Below, piece by piece: positions 1 to 6,099 of a stretch of 9,395 bases of DNA (within the stretch, counting starts at the first letter, position 1; every line of letters begins with the position of its first letter). The stretch lies in contig CAZXDS010000134.1 of NCBI GenBank assembly GCA_964639525.1, forward strand, positions 1 through 9,395, in the 5' to 3' direction. The notes beneath the pieces are model-generated. The model ran no database searches and was not told the DNA's origin. It worked only from the letters and a program-made list of their open reading frames with translations. Source of the stretch: CAZXDS01 sp964639525. Lineage in GTDB: Bacteria; Bacteroidota; Ignavibacteria; Ignavibacteriales; Melioribacteraceae. Position numbers and translations under genes: made by a program.

Positions 1-1408
1 ATAAATAAGAGTTCATCAAATTAAATCCCACCTCCAAATTTTGCGGATCTAATTCATAAGCTTTTTCTAAATACTCAATCGGGTTAGCCGAACCTTCAGA
101 AAATAATAGCGAATAAATATTTTGCTGCATTATTGGATTGTCTGCATTCAGTTTATAAACCGATTCAATAATTTCTAATTTAGATTTTAATATTTTATAT
201 TTTAATAAATTTTTAATTAGAACGAGAAAATCAATTTTAGACGAACTTTTGAACACACGCTCAATTTCCTCTGTAACAATATTTTCATTAAATAAAATTT
301 TCTTGTAAAACCTGATGATTTTATCATCTTCATCGTCAACGGAAATATTTTCCATTTTCGTGTAAAAGAAATTAAATAATTCCAAATCCGCTGCGGCAAT
401 TGACAGATTAATTCCGAAAAGAATAATATTCTTTTCGTTTATAGTTAATTCAAATTTCGAGCTTTTCCTGCCTTCAACAAAATCCCTATTATTTTCATAA
501 GCGGTTTTACAAAACTTTACAGCTTCTTTGTCCTTTCCTGTTTCAAGCATAATATTTGCTTTAACAATGTTTAACAAAGGTGAGTCGGGAACCAGTGCTA
601 ATCCTTTATTCACATAGTTTTCCGCTTGATTATACAATTTGCTTTTTAATGCGAATGCTGCCAATTGGCGATATGCCTGCGCTCGGTGATGGAACTCAAG
701 TGATAAGTCGGCAACAGCAATTTCAAAATACTTATTCCCTTCGTTAATTTTCTCAAGAATATTGAGTGTTTGTCCCAACTGAAACGCATTGTAACCTGTT
801 GGGTTCTTTTCATACTCCACCGTGAGTAATTTGAAATTTCTTTCAGCTTTTATTTTTATTTTACCATGCTCAACATCATACCCAAGATGAATTATTTCAA
901 TTTCAGAATCAATTAGTTTACAATTATTTGCAATTAGTGCTTCTTCTATTTGTTCATGAACTTTTCCTTTAAATTTTAATCCGGAAACATTGCGAAAAAG
1001 ACGCGTGTATTTCATCATCGAAGGTGAGCCGAGAGTATTACCCAAACTTTTTACTGTGCAGAAAATTCCAAAATTGTCCAAATTTTGAGTGATTTTCTTA
1101 ATTTCCACAATTGATTTTTCTGACAGTCTTTCATCTGCATCAAGGTAAAATATCCAATTACCCGATGAATTTTGCAAAGCATAATTCCGAGCTGCCGAGA
1201 AATCATTTATCCATTTAAAGTTAAATACTTTTGCATTAAACTCTTCTGCTATTTTTATTGTTGAATCTGTTGAGCCTGTATCTACAATAACAATTTCATC
1301 AACCACGTCCTTAACTGAATTTAAGCATTCACGAAGATATCTTTCTTCGTCTTTTACAATCATGCTTAACGTTATTTTCGGGGCTTTATGATTTTTAGTC
1401 GGTATCAT
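1..1408 (-). CDS. GT2-family glycosyltransferase with C-terminal helical (TPR-like) repeats, 3' end outside window
   Basis: An uninterrupted frame runs from ATG at 1408 to the left edge (469 codons, no stop), so the C-terminus is missing. Residues about 11-110 are a GT-A fold of the WaaE/KdtX-like or SunS-like GT2 type: ITLSMIVKDEERYL at the start, IVDTGSTDST at 41-50, and the metal/nucleotide-sugar DxD motif as FYLDADERL (D90, D92). RLFRN (136-140) and KGKVHEQIEEAL, typical of this subfamily, follow. From about residue 185 the protein is helical with TPR-like pairs (for example YNAFQLGQTLNILEKINEG and YRQLAAFALKSKLYNQAENY), a common arrangement in this family. The likely role is transfer of a sugar from a nucleotide donor in the cytoplasm; donor and acceptor are unknown. 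The start has no clear Shine-Dalgarno sequence (TTAGAA lies just upstream). A second ATG at codon 16 would delete the first beta strand, so 1408 is preferred. It follows the five-module TPR gene by 93 bp on the same strand. Confidence 0.9.
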   Translation of the reverse strand, partial: MIPTKNHKAPKITLSMIVKDEERYLRECLNSVKDVVDEIVIVDTGSTDSTIKIAEEFNAKVFNFKWINDFSAARNYALQNSSGNWIFYLDADERLSEKSIVEIKKITQNLDNFGIFCTVKSLGNTLGSPSMMKYTRLFRNVSGLKFKGKVHEQIEEALIANNCKLIDSEIEIIHLGYDVEHGKIKIKAERNFKLLTVEYEKNPTGYNAFQLGQTLNILEKINEGNKYFEIAVADLSLEFHHRAQAYRQLAAFALKSKLYNQAENYVNKGLALVPDSPLLNIVKANIMLETGKDKEAVKFCKTAYENNRDFVEGRKSSKFELTINEKNIILFGINLSIAAADLELFNFFYTKMENISVDDEDDKIIRFYKKILFNENIVTEEIERVFKSSSKIDFLVLIKNLLKYKILKSKLEIIESVYKLNADNPIMQQNIYSLLFSEGSANPIEYLEKAYELDPQNLEVGFNLMNSYL

Positions 1409-1460
1409 TTCTAATTATAAAATTGATTGAGGAAAGGCAGGTTTCCGGGACAATGCGAAC

Positions 1461-1490
1461 GTTAGAGACAAGGCATACCTTGTCTCTAAC
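1461..1490. repeat. Perfect 13 bp inverted repeat with 4 nt loop (REP-like palindrome or terminator)
   Basis: The arms gttagagacaagg and ccttgtctctaac pair perfectly around the loop cata. It lies 11 bp after the stop of the TPR gene, between two genes read in the same direction. On the minus strand the hairpin is followed by a mixed GC-containing sequence rather than a T-run, so it is not a standard intrinsic terminator. It could be a dispersed REP-like palindrome or could protect the 3' end of the upstream message. Confidence 0.75.
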
Positions 1491-1501
1491 TAATCGAATA
1501 A

Positions 1502-3613
1502 CTAATCAAACAACGAATTATCATCATCAGGTAAATTCAACAACTTGTTCACTTTTGCTAATCCGCCCAAAGCATATCTGTTTTCCGGATTATTCTTTAC
1601 TGCCCATTCATACATATTTTTAGCTTCCGCATCATTGCCTTCAAGAAATAAAACTTCACCGAGACCTGCACAGGCTTGAGAAGACTCACTATTATTCTCC
1701 AATGCTTTTTCGAAACAAGTTTTTGCGTTATCATTGTTCGCCAAAGCAAGATAGTTGAATCCCATAAAATTATTTATGCTCGAAACTGTAAATGCACGGT
1801 TTTCTTCTTCATAGTTTTCTTCAACTAATTTTTCCGCTAACAAAAGCTCTTCTATTGCCTCATTATATAATTTATTTTCAAATTTTTTGTAAGCATTATT
1901 AATTTGTTCTTCTATTTTAAGTGCCTCGGTACTTGCTGATTTTTCTTCAGGCAGGTTCAAAATTTTATTTACTTTTTCCAATCCGCTTAAAGCAAAGCTA
2001 TTTCTCGGCTCTAATGAAACTGCCCACTTATACATTTCGGAAGCCTCCTTATCTTGCTCTAACAAATAAAAAACCTCACCTAATCCTGCACAAGCTTGAG
2101 ATGATTCCGGATTAAGAGAAAGTGCTGTTTCAAAATTCGTTCTTGCCGCTCTACCGTTATTCAGAGCAAGATTACAAAACCCTTTAAAGTTATGAATTCC
2201 GGAAAGCGATATTTTAGAATCTCGTGTAACAGGATCTTCATCAAACAATTTTTCCGCCTTCTCTAAAAATTCAACTGCTGACGTATAATCCTTATCGCTG
2301 AATTTTTCATAAGCAGCCGTAACAATTTTTGCAACTTCCTCATTTTCGGAACCGGATAGCCCGAAGGCAATAGTACTGTGCTGAGCCGGAAGACCGAGCG
2401 ACTTGTTTACTTTCGCAAGTCCCGCAATGGCAAAGGCATTAAGATTATTATTTTTCACAGCCCACTCAAACATTGTTTTAGCTTCTTTATCATTACCGAC
2501 CAAGTAAAAAACTTCTGCAAGTCCGGCGCACGCTTGAGAACTGTCATGATTTATTCCCAAAGAATTTTCAAAAGTTGATTTAGCCGCTTCAACATTACCA
2601 ATGGCAAGTTGATTAAATCCCATAAAGTTCTTTAGCTGAGAAATAACATCATTTTTATTTTTATCTTCAATATTATCAAGCAATTGTAACGCTTCATTTA
2701 GGATATCAATTGATTTTTCAAATTCCTTTTCACCAAATAACTTATAAGCCGTTTCAACTTTAGAATTTAATTCTTCTCCAACTTCTGCATTTGAGAAAAA
2801 CCCGACAAAACTATGAACAGGTGATAAGCCAAGATCCTGATTTATTTTTGCCAACCCGAGAAGGGCAAACTCATTATTCGAGTCTATATTCAACGCATGC
2901 TCATACATCGTTTTTGCATCCTGCTTTAATCCTTTTTTGTAAAAATATTCACCCAAACCAATGTATGCGGAGACTGAATTCGGATTAGCCTGTAAAACTT
3001 TTTGGAATGTGTTTTTCGCATTTGTAAAGTTGCTCATGCCGAGATAAATATCTCCTTTTAATAAATAAATATCTTCCTCGTATTTGTTGTCAAAAACCGA
3101 AAGTTTTTTCAATGCATCGTCATACTTGCTTTGAATAAATAAATCGAAAGCCTCTTCATAAATGGAAGTAAAATCCGTTTCCTCCACTAATTCTTGTGAA
3201 TCTTCGGCAAGAAAGTTATGTGCATCAGGGAAACCAAGTTCGGAATTTATTTTTGCCAAATTAGATTTTGCCGCATTGTTATCCGGCTCGTTATTTACCG
3301 CCCATTCAAACATTGACTTTGCTTCACTTTTCATTCCGTCAAAATAAAAAATTTGACCAAGTCCCATACACGCTTCTGCGGATTTAGGATTATATTTTAA
3401 TGCGTTTTCAAATGAATTACGAGCATTTTCAATATCATTTTGTGATAATGAAATAGAGCCTCGTAATATTTCTATATCTTCTTTATTAATATTTTCATCC
3501 TCATCTTCTTCAAATACGGCTTCGGCTCTGTTAAGTTCTGTTTGAGCTTCAGCATAATCTTTTGAATTAAACAAGTCATAAGCGTTTTTGTAAAGTTCGT
3601 TAAAAAGCGACAT
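1502..3613 (-). CDS. Five-module tetratricopeptide repeat protein (703 aa), possible glycosylation scaffold
   Basis: The whole protein is built from five tandem modules of about 125 residues (period 135-145), at roughly residues 7-130, 151-265, 286-410, 431-556 and 571-697. Each begins with a helix such as AYDLF or AYKLF and a KDYxxA segment. It passes through an acidic linker to FMGFNxLA, then SSQACAGLGEVFYL, EAKxMYEWAVKNNP and a final ALxGLAKVNKxLGLP. These are TPR signatures (A/G at turn positions, paired helices), with about three TPR-like hairpins per module. There is no signal peptide, membrane segment or catalytic motif, so it should be a soluble cytoplasmic protein that binds other proteins. 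Modules 3-5 resemble each other most; modules 1-2 are shorter or more divergent in the linker. The start is supported by a strong Shine-Dalgarno sequence just upstream. Its position between a methyltransferase and a glycosyltransferase suggests a scaffold or acceptor-recognition role; that is inference. Confidence 0.9.
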   Translation of the reverse strand: MSLFNELYKNAYDLFNSKDYAEAQTELNRAEAVFEEDEDENINKEDIEILRGSISLSQNDIENARNSFENALKYNPKSAEACMGLGQIFYFDGMKSEAKSMFEWAVNNEPDNNAAKSNLAKINSELGFPDAHNFLAEDSQELVEETDFTSIYEEAFDLFIQSKYDDALKKLSVFDNKYEEDIYLLKGDIYLGMSNFTNAKNTFQKVLQANPNSVSAYIGLGEYFYKKGLKQDAKTMYEHALNIDSNNEFALLGLAKINQDLGLSPVHSFVGFFSNAEVGEELNSKVETAYKLFGEKEFEKSIDILNEALQLLDNIEDKNKNDVISQLKNFMGFNQLAIGNVEAAKSTFENSLGINHDSSQACAGLAEVFYLVGNDKEAKTMFEWAVKNNNLNAFAIAGLAKVNKSLGLPAQHSTIAFGLSGSENEEVAKIVTAAYEKFSDKDYTSAVEFLEKAEKLFDEDPVTRDSKISLSGIHNFKGFCNLALNNGRAARTNFETALSLNPESSQACAGLGEVFYLLEQDKEASEMYKWAVSLEPRNSFALSGLEKVNKILNLPEEKSASTEALKIEEQINNAYKKFENKLYNEAIEELLLAEKLVEENYEEENRAFTVSSINNFMGFNYLALANNDNAKTCFEKALENNSESSQACAGLGEVLFLEGNDAEAKNMYEWAVKNNPENRYALGGLAKVNKLLNLPDDDNSLFD

Positions 3614-3617
3614 CGTT

Positions 3618-3624
3618 TCACCTC
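3618..3624 (-). promoter_or_regulatory. Shine-Dalgarno sequence of the TPR gene
   Basis: On the minus strand GAGGTGA is followed by AACG and then ATG. It matches seven bases of the anti-Shine-Dalgarno complement and fixes the start at 3613. It is the strongest ribosome binding site among the non-transposon genes here; the neighbouring methyltransferase and GT2 genes have weak or no such site. Confidence 0.75.
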
Positions 3625-3703
3625 AATGTTATAGTTTGTATCAATATTTACAATTTAATAATTTATTATTTATTAATCTAAAATTTTGGATAAAACAATT
3701 GCA

Positions 3704-4546
3704 TTAATTTTTATCAATCTTAGCTAACTGTTTAATCTTTAGTTGCAATCTCTTTAGCTTTTCAATATTCAATTTTGAATTTTCCTCTTCCTTAATTTTA
3801 CAAATACTCTCCCCAATATATTTATAAACCAATTCATAATTGCCGTTATTTAACATTGCCATAGCTGAATTAAATAATATTTTTGCATTTGATTTTTTTG
3901 CCTTAAATAAATATTGAAAGTGCATTGATTTTTCTTGAAGGTCATCAACATTCAAGTCCATTTTTCTAAATTCATCAAGTAACGATTTTGGTATTTCAAT
4001 ATAACCATATTGTACGGGCTGCATTTCTTTTATAAAATACCCAGCGTTTTCAATCATTTTTTTTGCCGTTCCCAGTGTAAAAAAACGGAGATGAGTTCTG
4101 TCTAGTATCCCATAATCAGAATAATCAAAACTGCCGTCGAGTAATGCAATTATTATTTCCCAATTACGTATGTTTGGCAGACTCACAATTATTTCACCTT
4201 CATCTTTTAATTTTGATTTAATTTCTTGCAAAACTTTTTCCGGTTGAACAAGATGTTCCAAAACATCGGCAAAGACAATTGGATCAAAATAGTTGTCAGG
4301 TAATTTCAAAATTTGTTCTTCTACACTTCCAATTAAAACCTTATCTAATTTTTCTTTAGCTTTTTGAGCAACGTTTGGAACAATTTCAATTCCCCAAACT
4401 TCGGACTTATTTCTTTTCTTCAATTCTGAAGCCATTTGACCTTCGGCACAGCCAACATCCAGAATTGTTTTTGATTTGGCACTAACTAATTCCTGCACTT
4501 CCGGTCTTGAAAGAGAATAATAATCATTAGTATTGTTATTGTTCAT
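3704..4546 (-). CDS. Class I SAM-dependent methyltransferase (Methyltransf_23 type) with helical C-terminal tail
   Basis: The 280-residue protein carries the class I methyltransferase motifs in order: motif I ILDVGCAEG (28-36), the acidic ribose-binding residue in GIEI (E54), motif II around FADVLEHL (92-99), and motif III EGEIIVSLPNI (116-126). The segment LDRTHLRFFT (148-157) is common in methyltransferases of surface-glycan and glycosylation clusters, so a sugar is the likely substrate, though this cannot be proved from sequence. Residues about 218-275 form an extra helical tail (FNSAMAMLNNGNYELVYKYI, then a lysine/leucine-rich helix) that is not part of the catalytic fold. It resembles the tail of the large glycosyltransferase in this window. 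ATG 4546 is chosen because it lies close upstream of motif I and has AGGTAAAG about 7 nt before it, a weak ribosome site. The gene is 90 bp upstream of the TPR gene and probably co-transcribed with it. Confidence 0.88.
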   Translation of the reverse strand: MNNNNTNDYYSLSRPEVQELVSAKSKTILDVGCAEGQMASELKKRNKSEVWGIEIVPNVAQKAKEKLDKVLIGSVEEQILKLPDNYFDPIVFADVLEHLVQPEKVLQEIKSKLKDEGEIIVSLPNIRNWEIIIALLDGSFDYSDYGILDRTHLRFFTLGTAKKMIENAGYFIKEMQPVQYGYIEIPKSLLDEFRKMDLNVDDLQEKSMHFQYLFKAKKSNAKILFNSAMAMLNNGNYELVYKYIGESICKIKEEENSKLNIEKLKRLQLKIKQLAKIDKN

Positions 4547-4623
4547 ATTTAGCTTTACCTATTACTTTTGTTATTTGTGCCAAAACACGAAAATTTTGTG
4601 CGTTGTAAAATATAATCATTACT
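4547..4623. other. Leader region between methyltransferase gene and repeat block
   Basis: This short AT-rich stretch lies upstream of the methyltransferase start and outside the recognisable repeat unit. It holds an imperfect inverted repeat, cacgaaaattttgtg (about 4586-4600), and a TATATTTTA-like stretch on the minus strand that could belong to a promoter. I cannot assign a promoter with confidence, but transcription of the downstream genes probably starts here or enters from the repeat block. Confidence 0.3.
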
Positions 4624-4889
4624 TTATCACTCCTACGGAGTTTTGCTATTATTGTTTGTTCTTTTTTTATAATAATTTCACCCTTTCGGGGTTTTGTTAT
4701 TTTTGACTACTCTGTCCCTTATGTTTTTTTATGCTCAAACATTCTTTGCTTTTTTGTTGTAATTATTCCCAACTTATTAACCCCGTTAGGGGTGATAATA
4801 TTGTAATATAAATATCAGCACAAAAATAAACCTCGTAGAGGTGATATATTTTCCAATACTATCTTTGAAAAAATGTTCGGCGTTATATC
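4624..4889. repeat. Hairpin repeat unit A (four small palindromes plus a transposase-less junction)
   Basis: Four palindromes occur in order: actcctacggagt (4629-4641), accctttcggggt (4680-4692, imperfect), accccgttaggggt (4780-4793) and acctcgtagaggt (4830-4842). A 47 bp junction (4843-4889) follows, whose right end tgttcggcgttatatc matches the start region of the transposase gene at 5724, with ATG changed to ACG. The unit repeats from its first hairpin to that of unit B with a period of 261 bp. It looks like an internal-deletion derivative of the transposase unit. The spacer between the second and third hairpins is clearly shared with unit B. Confidence 0.85.
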
Positions 4890-5112
4890 ACTCCTACGGA
4901 GTTATGCTATTATTGTTTGTTCCTTTTTTATAATAATTTCACCCCTTCGGGGTTCACCATTTTTAATTTCTTTGTTTCTTATGTTTTTTTTTATGCTCTA
5001 ACATTCTTTGTTTTTTAGTTGTAATTATTTCTTTAACATTACTAACCCCGTAGGGGTGGAAACATTATGATATAAACATCGTTCCAAAATCAAACATCGT
5101 AAAGGTGACATA
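4890..5112. repeat. Hairpin repeat unit B, abutting the 3' end of the transposase gene
   Basis: It has the same order as unit A: actcctacggagt (4890-4902), accccttcggggt (4941-4953), accccgtaggggt (5045-5057) and a decayed fourth palindrome acatcgtaaaggt (5094-5106, compare acctcgtagaggt). It ends directly at the stop codon of the broken transposase, so its last two hairpins are the 3' flank of that element. Its spacer (for example ttatg, a T-run, then atgctc and aacattctttg) is nearly that of unit A. Confidence 0.87.
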
Positions 5113-5408
5113 TTATTCCAACCAGTCAAATAAATATTTTTCATTAAACTTAATTTCATATTTTTTCAAAAATTCTAAGTATTCTTCTTTAAACGATTTC
5201 TTTTTATGATGCTTTTCCTGATTTAAGATATATTTATATACTCTTTCAATTTGCGAATGAGAATAGGAAAATGCTCCAAAACCTTCCTGCCATAAAAATT
5301 TTCCTCTAACAAATTTATTTTCATTAATAAAATTTGTTGAATTATTTTTAATATCCCGTACAAGATCAGAAATTGCCATTGATGGTTTTAACCCTACAAA
5401 TGCATGTA

Positions 5409-5416
5409 TATGATCC
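5409..5416. repeat. Target-site duplication, left copy
   Basis: tatgatcc here is repeated exactly at 5559-5566, on the other side of the inserted element. Keeping one copy restores the codons for MPDHIHA of the transposase. Confidence 0.9.
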
Positions 5417-5558
5417 CAGCGATTCGGGGTCAAAATTAAGATTACAAAAAACAACACGTTAAGAGTATATAAAAAAATATTTTTCCGATTAAATTTGCCA
5501 TATTTCTGTAACACAGATTATTAATCTGTGTTACAGAAACTTTGACTCTGAATCGCTG
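5417..5558. mobile_element. 142 bp miniature inverted-repeat element (MITE) inserted in the transposase gene
   Basis: The ends are imperfect terminal inverted repeats: cagcgattcggggtcaaaa at 5417-5435, and at 5540-5558 the reverse complement of cagcgattcagagtcaaag, with 16 of the first 18 positions identical. The element is flanked by an exact 8 bp duplication and is far too short to encode a transposase, so it must be moved in trans. The interior is AT-rich, apart from a 37 bp palindrome beside the right terminal repeat. An 8 bp duplication occurs in several DDE transposase families (for example ISL3, IS66, IS1595, ISAs1). I cannot assign the parent from the tips alone. Confidence 0.9.
5503..5539. 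repeat. Perfect 18 bp inverted repeat with 1 nt spacer inside the MITE
   Basis: tttctgtaacacagatta, then t, then taatctgtgttacagaaa form a perfect palindrome able to make a long hairpin or cruciform. It touches the inner edge of the right terminal inverted repeat. It supplies the two in-frame stop codons that end the transposase reading frame. It may be a separate short palindromic repeat nested in the MITE. Confidence 0.92.
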
Positions 5559-5566
5559 TATGATCC
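5559..5566. repeat. Target-site duplication, right copy
   Basis: This exact copy of tatgatcc (also at 5409-5416) marks the right border of the inserted element. Confidence 0.9.
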
Positions 5567-5724
5567 GGCATTCCGTTTACGATAATCGGTTTCTGATTTT
5601 TACCTTTAATTATTCCGGCAATATACTTGTGCAAATCATCTTTCCAGCTTTGAGCTATTAAATTTTTGCGTCCTTTAACAGCAAAAACAATCTGAATATA
5701 AATTTGTGTAAATGTGTTCGGCAT

Positions 5725-5743
5725 TATATCACTCCTCCGGAGT
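5725..5743 (-). promoter_or_regulatory. Transposase ribosome binding site embedded in a hairpin
   Basis: On the minus strand ACTCC-GGA-GGAGT is followed by GATATA and the ATG of the transposase. The Shine-Dalgarno bases GGAGGAG sit partly in the loop and partly in the 3' arm of the 5 bp stem, about 6-7 nt from the start. This supports ATG 5724 as the start and suggests that folding could limit transposase translation. Confidence 0.7.
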
Positions 5744-5993
5744 TTTTATATTATTGGTTGTTTCCTTTTTCTAATAATTCCACCCCTTTGGGGTTTTGTT
5801 ATTTTTAACTTTTTTGTTTCTAATAATTTTTTTCAGCGATTTAAAATTTCCAATTTAATTACAGAATCATTCCCGTTTTACTAACCCCGTAGGGGTGATA
5901 ATATTGTAATACAAACATCAGCACAAAATCAAACCTCGTAGAGGTGACATATTTTCTAATACTATCTTTGTAAAAAATGTTCGGCATTATATC
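5731..5993. repeat. Hairpin repeat unit C, on the 5' side of the transposase gene
   Basis: The palindromes are actcctccggagt (5731-5743), acccctttggggt (5782-5794), accccgtaggggt (5884-5896) and acctcgtagaggt (5933-5945). A 48 bp junction (5946-5993) follows, closely matching that of unit A and ending in tgttcggcattatatc, the transposase start with its ATG intact. The distance to the first hairpin of unit D is 263 bp. The spacer between hairpins two and three differs from that of units A and B. Confidence 0.87.
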
Positions 5994-6099
5994 ACTCCTC
6001 CGGAGTTTTGCTATTATTGTTTGTTTCCTTTTTATAATAATTCCACCCCTATGGGGTTTTGCTATTGCTAACCTATTTGTTTCTAAGATTCTTTTTCAG
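5994..6099. repeat. Partial hairpin repeat unit D, running into the 3' end of the large glycosyltransferase gene
   Basis: Only the first two palindromes are present: actcctccggagt (5994-6006) and acccctatggggt (6045-6057). Similarity to unit C continues past the second hairpin without gaps: 6053-6099 matches 5790-5836 at 39 of 47 positions. It therefore covers the stop codon and last few codons of the upstream gene. On the minus strand the second hairpin lies 25 nt after that stop but lacks a T-run, so it is at best a weak terminator. Confidence 0.75.

Larger units (their letters stand above)
5113..5724 (-). pseudogene. IS200-like REP-associated tyrosine transposase (Y1_Tnp), interrupted by a MITE
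   Basis: Two pieces in the same frame make one gene. Residues 1-55 (MPNTFTQIYIQIVFAVKGR to NGMPDH) come from 5724-5560, and residues 56-153 (IHAFVGLKPS to LFDWLE) from 5407-5113. Removing the 142 bp insertion and one 8 bp duplication leaves 462 bp, exactly 153 codons plus stop, a normal length for this family. The rebuilt protein has the HUH metal-binding motif DHIH (H55, H57) and the catalytic helix YKYILNQEKHH with Y115 and the accompanying Q119. This family cuts and rejoins single-stranded DNA at small hairpins, and the hairpin units on both sides fit that role. As it stands the frame meets TAA TAA at 5523-5518 inside the insertion and the HUH motif is split, so it should be inactive. A C-terminal fragment could in principle reinitiate at GTG 5514, but it would lack the first half of the fold. 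Confidence 0.93.

Noticed and set aside
1423..3347. Plus-strand open frames of 60-66 codons inside the TPR gene and near its end
   Set aside because: They lie opposite a clearly coding minus-strand gene, have low-complexity or random composition, and have no ribosome sites. They are antisense shadows.
4577..4582. TGGCAC on the minus strand upstream of the methyltransferase, like the -24 box of a sigma-54 promoter
   Set aside because: No TTGC-like -12 box occurs at the required spacing, and the match is six bases in AT-rich sequence.
5417..5514. Short protein starting at GTG 5514 with a hydrophobic stretch (IFLYTLNVLFFVILIL) that looks like a membrane segment
   Set aside because: The hydrophobic part is translated MITE sequence, AT-rich and read by chance in the transposase frame. 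It is not a designed membrane protein.
5835..5842. cagcgatt in unit C, matching the tip of the MITE
   Set aside because: Only eight bases match, there is no partner inverted repeat and no duplication. It is best taken as coincidence.
4624..6057. Repeated short palindromes considered as a CRISPR array
   Set aside because: The repeats are 13 bp hairpins about 40-100 bp apart in units of about 262 bp with shared spacers. There are no unique 30-40 bp spacers and no cas genes.
6045..6057. Hairpin downstream of the large glycosyltransferase as intrinsic terminator
   Set aside because: The 5 bp stem is not followed by a T-run on the minus strand and is one of the repeat-unit hairpins, so a terminator call is not supported.
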